DNA of 64,000 bases from KBS-96 sp964247975 (GTDB taxonomy: Bacteria; Acidobacteriota; Terriglobia; Bryobacterales; Bryobacteraceae), in the NCBI GenBank assembly GCA_964247975.1, contig CAXTWH010000008.1, forward strand, positions 73,397 through 137,396, in the 5' to 3' direction. How positions within the stretch are numbered: the first letter of the stretch is position 1; each line of letters starts with the position of its first letter. The notes below the pieces were generated by a model. It made no database searches. It was not told where the DNA came from and was given only the letters and a program-made list of their open reading frames with translations. A program made the position numbers and the translations under genes. Shown in pieces: positions 17,975-26,695 of the stretch.

Positions 17975-18886
17975 TCACTGCACCTTCGCGGAAACCTGCT
18001 GTTTGTGTTCCAGCTCCAGCCGAATCAACGAGTTCAACTGTTCGGGTTTCAATGCGCCGCTCAGCATTCGTCCATTCACAAACAGGGTCGGCGTTTGTTC
18101 CACGCCCAGTTGCCTGCCGGCTGCGACCGTTTGATCTACTTGCGCAGCAATAGCCGGATCAGCCGCGCAAGCTGCCAACTTATTGGTATCTAGATTCTGG
18201 GAGTGCGCGAATTCATTGACTTTGTCATTCACGTTTCCCAGGTTGATTTCCGTTTGATGCTCATAAATCCAGTCATGAAATTTCCAGAATGCTTCCCCAT
18301 TCTGCTGCGCAATGCAAGATCCGTCGATGGCCGCACCGCGTGCCCAGGGATGAATCGGTGTTAAAGGAAAATTCTTAAAGATAATTCTTATATCTTTGGC
18401 GTATTCCTTATCAATTCCCTGCCTTAATACTTTTGCTTCCTGACGGCAATACGGGCATTCAAAATCGCTGAACACATAAATCTGAATCGGCGCATTCTCA
18501 GGCCCGGTAGATGGCGCACTATCCGGTTTCAACTGTGATTGCGCCGCGGCGAAGGGCGATTTCTGAAGATCATACACAGACCCGAACACTAGTGTTTCGC
18601 CGTCAGGTAATAGGTAATAAGTTCGAGCCGCTTCGGCCTGATTCATTTTCAGATGCAACACCACTTCCGACAAACCGAGAAAAGCGCTCGGCTTCGGATC
18701 ATCAAGGCTCATCTGCACTTGCGGCGAAAAGCCTTCGGCGTAGCGCAGATAATTAATCACGCGGGGCTTGTCCAGTTTGGCTGCTTCCGGTTTGGCGTGT
18801 TTGTTATCAGCGGTTTGCGCCCAAACAGGCGTGCGCCATAGAATCATCAGAAAACAAAATCCCAGTAAACGCAAAACGCTCCGCAT
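17975..18886 (-). CDS. DsbA-family thioredoxin-fold protein (periplasmic thiol oxidoreductase)
   Basis: Exported thiol:disulfide oxidoreductase. A signal peptide (ending PVWAQ) is followed by an N-terminal domain of about 90 residues, possibly a dimerisation or adaptor part, and then a DsbA-like thioredoxin domain starting PIQIYVFSDFECPYC, with the active-site pair C144-P-Y-C147. The cis-proline region is VEQTPTLFVNGR. The layout with an extra N-terminal domain resembles DsbA/BdbD-like and DsbG-like proteins of Acidobacteriota. Another secreted-protein gene lies 34 bases upstream on the same strand. Confidence 0.9.
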   Translation of the reverse strand: MRSVLRLLGFCFLMILWRTPVWAQTADNKHAKPEAAKLDKPRVINYLRYAEGFSPQVQMSLDDPKPSAFLGLSEVVLHLKMNQAEAARTYYLLPDGETLVFGSVYDLQKSPFAAAQSQLKPDSAPSTGPENAPIQIYVFSDFECPYCRQEAKVLRQGIDKEYAKDIRIIFKNFPLTPIHPWARGAAIDGSCIAQQNGEAFWKFHDWIYEHQTEINLGNVNDKVNEFAHSQNLDTNKLAACAADPAIAAQVDQTVAAGRQLGVEQTPTLFVNGRMLSGALKPEQLNSLIRLELEHKQQVSAKVQ

Positions 18887-18920
18887 ACCCGTTCTCAGTG
18901 TACGAAAGGCGATGCGGCGG

Positions 18921-19517
18921 TTATCGCATCAGCACGGTTTCATTCACTTGTTGCCCCAGGTGGACATGAATCTTGCCGCTCACTGGATGAATCCACAATC
19001 CTGTTCCATCTACCGGAGCCGGCACCTCGGCTGGCGTACTGGCCCAGGTAAATGAACTTGTTTCCTGGTCCGGCAGCAGTTTGCCGATATGCAGATGAGT
19101 GTGGCATTGGGTGCGCCGCTCATCGCCGTTGTAAGCAATGGCCCAACTATCGCCCCATAGTTCCTGGGCTTTCGCTATGGCCGCAGCCCATAGAACCTCC
19201 CGAAGCTGCGGACTGAGAGCGGAAAGCGGGTGCGCACCGGCTGTGTGCACTCTGGGCAGAGCCAGAACTCGATTCGGCTTTGTGGGATTCGCGTCTTTTA
19301 GAAAAAACACTTCCAGATACGGCGGCTGTTTTTCAGCTTCCACGCAGAGGCTGCATTCCCGCTGCTTGGTCATTGCTTCGGCATTGCCGGTGGGGCAGTT
19401 GCAGTTTCGAACATCGCTCCAAGCAGGCGTAAGCAGGAAGCAACATCCAAGCGTAACCGCAACGGCGAAGTGAATAAGGCTGCTTAGCAGGCGAGGAAGT
19501 TTCCCCATCGCCGCCAT
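18921..19517 (-). CDS. Secreted HIT-like domain protein
   Basis: A 198-residue protein with an N-terminal hydrophobic signal segment ending near PAWSD, a cysteine-rich stretch (NCNCP and CSLC), and a histidine-triad-like motif in CHTHLHIGKLL. The HxHxH pattern and the preceding AIAKAQELWG helix suggest a distant HIT-like fold, perhaps related to CDP-diacylglycerol pyrophosphatase-type HIT proteins; the catalytic role is inferred only. Starts at 19517 and 19508 are both possible. The gene diverges from the glycosyltransferase with only about 11-20 bases between start codons, so their control signals must overlap coding sequence. Confidence 0.7.
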   Translation of the reverse strand: MAAMGKLPRLLSSLIHFAVAVTLGCCFLLTPAWSDVRNCNCPTGNAEAMTKQRECSLCVEAEKQPPYLEVFFLKDANPTKPNRVLALPRVHTAGAHPLSALSPQLREVLWAAAIAKAQELWGDSWAIAYNGDERRTQCHTHLHIGKLLPDQETSSFTWASTPAEVPAPVDGTGLWIHPVSGKIHVHLGQQVNETVLMR

Positions 19518-19528
19518 TATACTGGGGA

Positions 19529-21001
19529 TTGAATTCTCGCCTGCTTCAATTCTTATTTGTTCTATTCGTCTGCATTATCGGGTTCCAGTACTTTTACAAT
19601 CTAAATAGCGTTGGAGTGTTGGAACCGGATGAACCGCGATACGCCGCTATCGGACGCGCGATGGCTTTCAGCGGTGATTGGATTACGCCCCGGTTATGGG
19701 GCAGTCCCTGGTTTGAAAAACCCGCTCTACTTTACTGGCTGACCGGCTTTGGAACTGCCTTGCACCTCGATCAGGATTTAGCCGGGCGCGTACCCGTGGC
19801 GATACTCAGTGTCGCGTTCCTGATTGTCTGGTTTTTTTTGCTCGGGCGTGAGTTCGGAAACGTGGCGGCAGCCATTTCCACGCTTCTGCTGGGAACATCC
19901 ATCGGTTGGATTGTTTACAGCAGTTTTTGTTTGACTGATATTCCCTTGGCTGTCTTTTTCTCGTTGACGGTTATCTTTGCGCTGCGGCTGATGCGCAGAC
20001 GCACAGCCTGGCTGGACTGGCTTCTGCTAGGAGCATTCCTAGGAACTGCTGTTTTAGCAAAAGGTCTTGTTCCTCTAGTGTTAGCGACTCCCTTGTTGTG
20101 GTTCCTGCGCCGAAGTTGGCGCTGGTGGTGGCTGCCGGCGTTCAGCTTTCTGGTTGTTGCTGCTCCCTGGTATAGCTTGGTTTATTGGCGGAATGGGTTT
20201 TCGTTTATTCAGGTATTCTTTCTGCAACAGCAGTTTTCGCGGTTATATTCGCAGGCCCTCCAACATGTGCAGCCGTTCTATTTTTATCTGCCGGTGCTGC
20301 TTCTTTCTGTTTTTCCCTGGACTCCGCTTTTGTTAGCACTCCGCCCGGGAGAGTGGAAAACAAACAACCAGCTTCTGTGTCTGGCGGCGGTGGTGTTGTT
20401 TGGCTTTGTGTTTTTCAGTTCTTCCTTAAATAAACTTTTCGGCTATCTGCTTCCTTTGCTGCCCAGCTTGTTTGTTCTGATCGGCGTTTCTGCGGCTAGA
20501 ACCAAGGCTTACCAGCAGCGTGGATTTCTGATTGCAACCGGAATCTGCACTGCATTAATCCCAGCCTTAAGCCGGTTTGCGCCGGAAGCGCTCACCGCTA
20601 GGCTGTCGTTCAACAGTCAACAATTGTTAGTCTTGCTGCCAATTACGCTAACCATGTTGGTTTTAAGTTTGTGTCCACTCCTGATCGGCAGTTTCGGCAA
20701 ACGGTCCAGCGCAGGATTACTGTTGATTTTAAGTTGCAGCATCGCGGTGATCGAAGCGAAGTCTTCAATTCTTCCTGTTCTGGATCAACAGGCTTCGCCC
20801 CGACCATTCTGGCATCAGATTGCGGCAAAATCCGATCAGGTCTGCGATGCCGGTCTGCATCGCGCTTGGCAGTACGGGTTAGCTTTCTATCGAGGCGTGC
20901 CCATTCCTTTATGCGACCAACATCCTCAACCTGTGCGGCTGATTCAACAAGGAAGGCAGCGACCGGTGGAAGTAATGCCGAATGCTTCCGAGCAGCATTA
21001 A
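19529..21001 (+). CDS. ArnT/PMT-like membrane glycosyltransferase (GT39/GT83 type)
   Basis: Integral membrane transferase that moves a sugar from a polyprenyl-phosphate donor to lipid A, a protein or another envelope acceptor. The first loop carries the family signature EPDEPRYAAIGRAM with the acidic catalytic pair, followed by GDWITPRLWGSPWFEKPALLYWLTG. About ten to twelve hydrophobic segments follow, and the C-terminus is a short soluble tail. The start is a TTG at 19529 preceded by GGGG. A TATACT box at 19518-19523 would place transcription very close to the start codon. The acceptor is not readable; ArnT proper needs the arn operon, which is absent here. Confidence 0.85.
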   Translation: MNSRLLQFLFVLFVCIIGFQYFYNLNSVGVLEPDEPRYAAIGRAMAFSGDWITPRLWGSPWFEKPALLYWLTGFGTALHLDQDLAGRVPVAILSVAFLIVWFFLLGREFGNVAAAISTLLLGTSIGWIVYSSFCLTDIPLAVFFSLTVIFALRLMRRRTAWLDWLLLGAFLGTAVLAKGLVPLVLATPLLWFLRRSWRWWWLPAFSFLVVAAPWYSLVYWRNGFSFIQVFFLQQQFSRLYSQALQHVQPFYFYLPVLLLSVFPWTPLLLALRPGEWKTNNQLLCLAAVVLFGFVFFSSSLNKLFGYLLPLLPSLFVLIGVSAARTKAYQQRGFLIATGICTALIPALSRFAPEALTARLSFNSQQLLVLLPITLTMLVLSLCPLLIGSFGKRSSAGLLLILSCSIAVIEAKSSILPVLDQQASPRPFWHQIAAKSDQVCDAGLHRAWQYGLAFYRGVPIPLCDQHPQPVRLIQQGRQRPVEVMPNASEQH

Positions 21002-21053
21002 TGCTGCCGCAAGAGTTGGATCAGTAGATAGTTTTCACTATTCTTGAAAGAAT

Positions 21054-21494
21054 GTGCTTACCATAGAAGCAATGAGCCTTGGGTACCAGCTTCTTGCCCT
21101 GTTTATTCTGGCGATACCGATTGCCTGTATCTCCTGGACGGTGACTCATGAAGAAGTTTTTCGGGAACCCCGTGAATGGTGCGCGGCAAACAGCAAGGAA
21201 TGTCGCCGGGCCTATGAGCGCAAGTTCTTCTATCTTTTCACTTGTGAATACTGCTTCAGCCACTACGTCACAATTGCTTTTTTAGTAATTACCGGATTCA
21301 AGCTCTTGTTTCCTGACTGGCGCGGATATCTGATTGCCGGATTTTCCCTCGTCTGGGTAGCTAACATCTACATGAGTTTTTTTGGACGGCTGCGGCTCGA
21401 CATTAAACATGAACGGGTTGAGATTGCCGCCGATGAAACAATGCTGCATCGCCAGGAACAGGTCTTATCCAGGCAAACCGGAACTTCCCGTTAA
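21054..21494 (+). CDS. Small integral membrane protein of unknown function
   Basis: A 146-residue protein with about three hydrophobic segments: the N-terminus (LLALFILAIPIACISWTV), a central one after FTCEYCFSHY, and LIAGFSLVWVANIYMSFFG. A CEYC pair sits at the membrane edge just before the second segment and could bind metal or form a disulfide. The C-terminal 35 residues are charged and cytosolic. The GTG at 21054 has GAAAG upstream; an ATG at 21072 would remove six residues. I do not recognise the family with confidence. Confidence 0.7.
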   Translation: MLTIEAMSLGYQLLALFILAIPIACISWTVTHEEVFREPREWCAANSKECRRAYERKFFYLFTCEYCFSHYVTIAFLVITGFKLLFPDWRGYLIAGFSLVWVANIYMSFFGRLRLDIKHERVEIAADETMLHRQEQVLSRQTGTSR

Positions 21495-21699
21495 TCGTGT
21501 ATTTTCCGGTTTGAGGCGCCTAAATCAACGTGGGCGGCGCCAGTTAACAAATTGAGCCGGATAGCTCTGCAGGCTGCACTGTTTTCTAACGAACAGAACG
21601 ATCTTAGTTACTCGAAAACGCTTCTACAAGCCTGTTCGAACATCCAACAATTCTTCTGCTTCTTAACTGGAATCAAGAACACAAAAAAATATGATTTGT

Positions 21700-21777
21700 T
21701 GGCGTCCCCAAGGGGATTCGAACCCCTGTTATCGCCGTGAAAGGGCGGTGTCCTAGGCCGGGCTAGACGATGGGGAC
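21700..21777 (-). tRNA. tRNA-Glu (anticodon UUC)
   Basis: On the minus strand the sequence folds as a tRNA: a 7-bp acceptor stem (GTCCCCA with TGGGGAC), anticodon loop CTTTCAC giving UUC, the T-arm AGGGGTTCGAATCCCCT, and an encoded GCCA 3' end. It is nearly identical to the E. coli glutamate tRNA. Position 43 is A where G would pair with C27, leaving one C-A mismatch at the top of the anticodon stem. Confidence 0.96.
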
Positions 21778-21875
21778 GCTTCGGAAGAAAGCATTGCTGC
21801 TTACTTGTTTATTCTATCCTATTGCGGCTCAGGCAAGAGATCGCAAATGTACTGCCTGAGCTGAATCGTTAACGA

Positions 21876-22223
21876 TTACAGGCTTTTCAGGTAAGCGATA
21901 ACGTTGTCTTTGTCTTCTTTGGATAGCATATCGGCATAGGCCGGCATGCCGTTGCCGCCATTGTTGATGAACTCGCGCACGTTCTCTTCGGTTACTTTTT
22001 TACCATTGACCAGCTTATCCTGTTTGAAGAGACCCTTCAGTGAAGGACCGATTTTCTTTTCATCTGTATCCACGTTGTGACAAACCGCACATTGTTCGAA
22101 TACTTCCTTGCCTTTGGCGGCATCACCGGCTCCACCGGCTTTCGCATCCTGACGTCCCGCGCCGAGCACAAAAGATGCACAAAAAGCGGCTGAAACTGTA
22201 GCAAAGTAAAGAGAACGCTTCAT
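21876..22223 (-). CDS. Small class I c-type cytochrome, exported
   Basis: A 115-residue periplasmic electron carrier with one haem. The signal peptide (about residues 1-24) precedes a compact cytochrome c fold. Haem is attached through C45-A-V-C48-H49, and Met93 in NGMPAY is the likely sixth ligand. The GPSLKGLF segment and the C-terminal helix KDNVIAYLKSL are typical. It stands alone between tRNA-Glu and a divergent S55-domain gene, so its redox partner is not indicated. Confidence 0.93.
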   Translation of the reverse strand: MKRSLYFATVSAAFCASFVLGAGRQDAKAGGAGDAAKGKEVFEQCAVCHNVDTDEKKIGPSLKGLFKQDKLVNGKKVTEENVREFINNGGNGMPAYADMLSKEDKDNVIAYLKSL

Positions 22224-22494
22224 AGCAGTTTATAATCTCCCAATCCTCGAAAAACAAACAATACAAAACCTGCATTTCCAGTCTACAACTCCTTTGTATT
22301 CAAGCACAGGGATGAAGCAGGTTTAACATGAATGTCAGCTTAATCTGAGGGCGGCCAAACTCGATTTAAATTGCTTTCCGAAGAAAGAACAAACCAACAC
22401 CGGCATTGCATACGTCATAATGTGGTCATTCGGTAATACGATGATCAAATAAGGCGGAGCCGGTTTACTGGCTCCCCTGAGGACTATTCCATTC

Positions 22495-24366
22495 ATGTTG
22501 TATCGGGCATTTGCCTTTCTTGTTCTTGCGTCTAGTTTCCTTTTTGCAACGGTTCCGCCTGCGCCTGCGGACGATGCCACCCCGCCGAAAGCCGGTAAAG
22601 TTGAGTTTTTTCCGGAAGAGGATTTAAAGCCGGGCATGCACGGCATCGCCTGGACTGTGTTTTCCGGCAGCCAGCCGGAACAGGTCCCGGTTGAAATTGT
22701 GGGCGTTTGGAAAAGCGCCTGGGGTCCGAAGCAGGACATTATTGTAGGGAAGCTTACGGGCAAAGCTTCGCGCACCAATGTCGCGGGCGGCATGAGCGGC
22801 AGTCCGGTTTACATTGACGGGAAACTGGTGGGTGCTATTGCGCTGCGATTAAGCGTGTTTTCTCCTGATGCGATCTGCGGCATTACACCAATCAAGCTGA
22901 TGCTCGACATCAACAGTTTCGACAAAACGCAACCGGCGGAAGCGCGAACGCCTGACCGTATGCCCCAGAAACGAGTTGCGTCGGAGATGCCGAGCGAACT
23001 ATTAAGCCGAGTAGTGGCGGCTGGCCTAAGTTCCAGCTTGGCGAATCAGATGCCGACGATGATGCCGATTGCCACACCGATCACCTTTTCCGGTTTCAGC
23101 GATGCGGCAGTTCATGAGTTTGCGCCTGTATTTGAACAGTTGGGATTAACGGCGGTGCAGGGCGGCGCGGCAGGGACGGTGAACTCGGTTGCGCCGGCCA
23201 AAGACTGGCGCACCGCGCTGCAGCCGGGCGAAAGCATTGCCGCAGTGCTGGTTTCCGGCGATATGACGATGACCGGAGCTGGCACAGTAACCCTCAACGA
23301 TGGCAAGAACGTTCTGGCGTTTGGACATCCCATGTTCAACCTGGGAGCGGTGGATATGCCCATTGCCAAAGAGGACATTATTACGACGCTGGCTTCTTCC
23401 TACCAGCCGACCAAAATGGGAAACTCGGGCGAGGTGGTGGGAGCGTTAAAGCAAGACCGCCACAGCGGGATTCTGGGCGAGCTTGGCACCACATCCAGCA
23501 TGATTCCGGTAACGCTGCATGTGCGATCGCACAACACGGACGATTCTATTCGCAAAGCGCAGGATTTCCACTTCAACGTTTTCGTTCAACAGAAATGGAC
23601 GCCGTACCTGATGATGGCGACGCTGTTTAACGCGGTGTCGAACTTGAATGATTTTTCGGAAAACGCTACTTATAAGCTCACCGGAGAACTGGACCTGGAA
23701 AACCATCAGAAAGTGCAGTTAAGCAACATGCAGGCTCCTGCAGAACTGCCGGTTCCCGCACCGATGGTTCTAGCCGGATGGTGGGGAGATAAATTCAACC
23801 GTTTGTTTTTGAACCCGGTGACTATGCCCAAATTGAATTCGGTAAACGCTACGATTGACCTGTTGCCGGAGCGCCGGATTGCCCAAATTGAATCGGCTTG
23901 GATTGCGGATAATCGTGTGGATGCAGGCTCGGAAGTGCCGGTAAAAGTTTTTCTGCGCCCGTATCGCGGAGAGCGGATTGAGCGTGAAGTGAAAGTGAAA
24001 ATCCCGGCTGGCCTAGCTCGCGGCGAACACGAAATTCTGTTCAGCGATGCCGACACGCTCGATAAATTTCAGTCCATCGCCTCGTCGCTCAACCGGTTTG
24101 TTGAAATTCCGCAGACGGTGGCGATGTTGAATCAGGAGCGAAGCAATGACCATTTGTATGTGGCACTGCTTGAGTCGCGCCCGACGGTATATTCCGATGA
24201 AAAAGTTCTGCCGAACCTGCCGCCTTCCGTTTTAAACGTAATGCAGTCGGGCCGGGACACCAATCACCAGATTGTCAGCGCGCCTCAAACCACGATTGAG
24301 GAAGCCTCTATTCCCTTCGATGAAGTGGTAGACGGCCACTGCATTTTGAAAATTTCTGTGAAGTAA
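22495..24366 (+). CDS. SpoIVB-type (S55) peptidase-domain protein, exported
   Basis: A 623-residue secreted protein. After a signal peptide it has the S55 fold known from SpoIVB: LKPGMHGIAWTVFSG near the N-terminus, VGKLTGKASRTNVAGGMSGSPVYIDGKL split around the GMSGSP motif at residues 99-104, and a second GHPMFNLG segment. In Bacillus this fold is a serine protease that activates sigma-K processing; in Acidobacteriota the family is common in non-sporulating bacteria and its target is unknown. The C-terminal half is a beta-rich region with no recognised domain. It is followed after 24 bases by the propeller gene, so the two are probably co-expressed. Confidence 0.85.
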   Translation: MLYRAFAFLVLASSFLFATVPPAPADDATPPKAGKVEFFPEEDLKPGMHGIAWTVFSGSQPEQVPVEIVGVWKSAWGPKQDIIVGKLTGKASRTNVAGGMSGSPVYIDGKLVGAIALRLSVFSPDAICGITPIKLMLDINSFDKTQPAEARTPDRMPQKRVASEMPSELLSRVVAAGLSSSLANQMPTMMPIATPITFSGFSDAAVHEFAPVFEQLGLTAVQGGAAGTVNSVAPAKDWRTALQPGESIAAVLVSGDMTMTGAGTVTLNDGKNVLAFGHPMFNLGAVDMPIAKEDIITTLASSYQPTKMGNSGEVVGALKQDRHSGILGELGTTSSMIPVTLHVRSHNTDDSIRKAQDFHFNVFVQQKWTPYLMMATLFNAVSNLNDFSENATYKLTGELDLENHQKVQLSNMQAPAELPVPAPMVLAGWWGDKFNRLFLNPVTMPKLNSVNATIDLLPERRIAQIESAWIADNRVDAGSEVPVKVFLRPYRGERIEREVKVKIPAGLARGEHEILFSDADTLDKFQSIASSLNRFVEIPQTVAMLNQERSNDHLYVALLESRPTVYSDEKVLPNLPPSVLNVMQSGRDTNHQIVSAPQTTIEEASIPFDEVVDGHCILKISVK

Positions 24367-24390
24367 GAAGTATCTATTTCTAACATAAAC

Positions 24391-26652
24391 ATGTCTATTA
24401 CATCCGGCCTGTATCGGGCCGCCGCTTTTGTTCTTTTTCCTATTACATTCTGGTCAGCCACGCAAGCTGCTGAAACGCGTGTGTGGCAGCAGGACGATCC
24501 CACTGAATTTGCTCGCGGCACCGTGAAAAATTTATCAATCCGCAGTGACGGACGTTTAACGCTTTCGCCGGTGTTCCACGAGTTGGCGGACTTGGCTACG
24601 CCTTATCTTTGGACCGTGGTGGAAAATTCGAACGGCACTTTGTACTGCGCCGGCGGCGCGCCGACCGGAGCAATCGCGAAAGTGTTTTCGGTGACACCGG
24701 AAGGCAAAACGCAAACGCTGGCGCAATTGAGCGGATTAGAAATCCATACGTTGGCGCTTGACAACAAGGACCGCTTGTACGCTGCCACTTCGCCCGATTC
24801 CAAGGTGTACCGCATCAATGCGGACGGCAAGGCCGATCTGTTTTTTGACACGAAAGCCAAGTATGTCTGGGCTATGGCTTTCGACCACGCAAATAATTTG
24901 TACGTAGCGACCGGCGACCAAGGCGTTATTTATCGCGTCGCTCCAGATGGAAAGGGCTCGGAGTTTTTCCGCACGGAAGAAACACATGCCCGCTCGATGA
25001 TTCTGGATAACCAGGGCAATCTGATTGTGGGCACGGAGCCGGGCGGCTACGTGCTGCGCATTACGCCGGAAGGTAAAAGCTTTGTTTTATTTCAAAGCAA
25101 CAAGCGCGAGATTACCGCGCTGGCCCAACATGGCGACACTATTTATGCTGCTGCCAGCGGAGGCAGACCAACGCTACCTTCCGTGCTGACTCCGCCGGCA
25201 CCTGCATCTCCCGCCGCTCCTGTGACTGGCACGACCAGAGCAGCCATTACGGTGCAGTCGCCTGCCGGTCAGCAAGCGGCATCGCCGTCGCTTGCCTTAT
25301 TAGCGGGAGCAGGCGCAACCGCCGGCGGCTCTGATTTGTTTCAAGTCGACAAGGAAGGTTCTGCGGAACGATTGTGGAACTCGCCCAGTGACGTGATCTA
25401 TGCTATCGGCTTTGATAAAGACGCCAAGCCGCTGCTCGGAACAGGAAACAAAGGTTTGGTTTACCGGATTGATTCTCCTTCGCTTTCCACGCAGCTTGTG
25501 AATGCGCCACCTACGCAGGTAACTGCCTTCTCGCCGGGCCGCAATGGAGTGCTGTATGCCGTCACCGGCAATGTCGGCAAACTGTATGCGATTGGGCCGG
25601 GCTATGAGCAAACAGGATCGCTCGAAAGCGAAGTGCTGGATGCCCAATCATTTGCTTATTGGGGAAAAGCGCATTTGTTAACGGATGCAAACGGGGGAAC
25701 TACCTCCATCAGCACGCGAAGCGGGAATGTCAATCGTCCACAAAAGAACTGGAGTGACTGGTCTGCGGTGGAAATGACTCCGGTAGGCGGGCAGATCAGT
25801 TCGCCTCCGGCTCGTTTTCTGCAATATAAACTGACGCTGGCTGCTTCTGCCGGAACCCAGTCGCCCCAATTGAAGACCATTCAGATTGCTTATCTGCCGA
25901 AGAACATCGCGCCGGTATTGCGCATTGTGCAAGTGGAAAGCGCCAATTATCGCGCTTCCAATTCACCGAGTTTTTTGGAGCGCAATACAACTGCTTCCGG
26001 TTCGCCTACCAGCGTGACTCTGCCGGCTTTGGGGCAAGAACGGCGCAGTTCCTCAGCATCGACGGCAGAGGCGAACGCCGGTTTAACGGTTCAATACGCC
26101 AAAGGATACATCACAGTACGTTGGAGCGCGACCGATGAAAATTCCGATACGCTGGTTTATCGAGTGGAGATCCAAGGCAAAAACGAACTAGTTTGGCGAT
26201 TGTTGAAAGACAATGTTCTGGAAAAGCATTTTAGCTTCGACGGCTCCGCTTTTGCGGATGGGCAGTACCGGATCCGGGTCACTGCCAGCGATGAACCGTC
26301 GAACCCTTCCAACCAAGCGCTCAGTTCTTCGTTAGTCGGAGATCCGTTTACCATTGACAACACGCCGCCGGAGTTAGCATCCGGCGGTATGAAAGCGGAA
26401 AACAACCAGACCGTTATTCGGTTTACGGCCAAAGATGCCTTGAGCTGGATTGACAAAGCAGAATACTCAATCAACGGCAGCGAATGGCAGATTGTACAAC
26501 CGCAGAACCGCGTTTCCGATTCACAGCAGCTTAGTTATGAATTAAAACTGCCGCGTGAAGCCAAGAACGGTGAGCAGGTGATTGCAGTGCGGGTCTTCGA
26601 TGACGACGACAATGAAGCAGTGACGCGCTTTATTGTTCCTGCTGTTCAATAA
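24391..26652 (+). CDS. Exported beta-propeller protein with C-terminal immunoglobulin-like region
   Basis: A 753-residue protein with a signal peptide (ending TQAAE). Residues ~60-400 hold repeated propeller blades of the form DNKDRLYAATSPDSKVYRI, ANNLYVATGDQGVIYRV and NQGNLIVGTEPGGYVLRI. The rest resembles fibronectin/Ig-like strands, with YRVEIQGKNELVWRLLKDN and PFTIDNTPPEL. There is an Ala/Pro-rich insert near residues 268-310. The function is unknown; it may bind polymer or act with the S55 protein encoded 24 bases upstream. Confidence 0.8.
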   Translation: MSITSGLYRAAAFVLFPITFWSATQAAETRVWQQDDPTEFARGTVKNLSIRSDGRLTLSPVFHELADLATPYLWTVVENSNGTLYCAGGAPTGAIAKVFSVTPEGKTQTLAQLSGLEIHTLALDNKDRLYAATSPDSKVYRINADGKADLFFDTKAKYVWAMAFDHANNLYVATGDQGVIYRVAPDGKGSEFFRTEETHARSMILDNQGNLIVGTEPGGYVLRITPEGKSFVLFQSNKREITALAQHGDTIYAAASGGRPTLPSVLTPPAPASPAAPVTGTTRAAITVQSPAGQQAASPSLALLAGAGATAGGSDLFQVDKEGSAERLWNSPSDVIYAIGFDKDAKPLLGTGNKGLVYRIDSPSLSTQLVNAPPTQVTAFSPGRNGVLYAVTGNVGKLYAIGPGYEQTGSLESEVLDAQSFAYWGKAHLLTDANGGTTSISTRSGNVNRPQKNWSDWSAVEMTPVGGQISSPPARFLQYKLTLAASAGTQSPQLKTIQIAYLPKNIAPVLRIVQVESANYRASNSPSFLERNTTASGSPTSVTLPALGQERRSSSASTAEANAGLTVQYAKGYITVRWSATDENSDTLVYRVEIQGKNELVWRLLKDNVLEKHFSFDGSAFADGQYRIRVTASDEPSNPSNQALSSSLVGDPFTIDNTPPELASGGMKAENNQTVIRFTAKDALSWIDKAEYSINGSEWQIVQPQNRVSDSQQLSYELKLPREAKNGEQVIAVRVFDDDDNEAVTRFIVPAVQ

Positions 26653-26656
26653 AACA

Positions 26657-26687
26657 GAAAGGCTTGAATACAGGATTCAAGCCTTTC
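26657..26687. terminator. Convergent terminator hairpin without a clear U-tract
   Basis: GAAAGGCTTGAAT (26657-26669) and ATTCAAGCCTTTC (26675-26687) form a perfect 13-bp stem with a 5-base loop, between the stop codons of the propeller gene and the convergent cysO-moeZ gene. There is no strong T run on either side, so it may block readthrough or protect RNA 3' ends rather than act as a classical terminator. Confidence 0.7.
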
Positions 26688-26695
26688 ACAAACAA

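Noticed and set aside
21552..21740. Plus-strand reading frame of 62 codons ending over the tRNA-Glu gene
   Set aside because: Its C-terminus (PRGFEPLLSP) is the usual artefact of translating the antisense strand of a tRNA.
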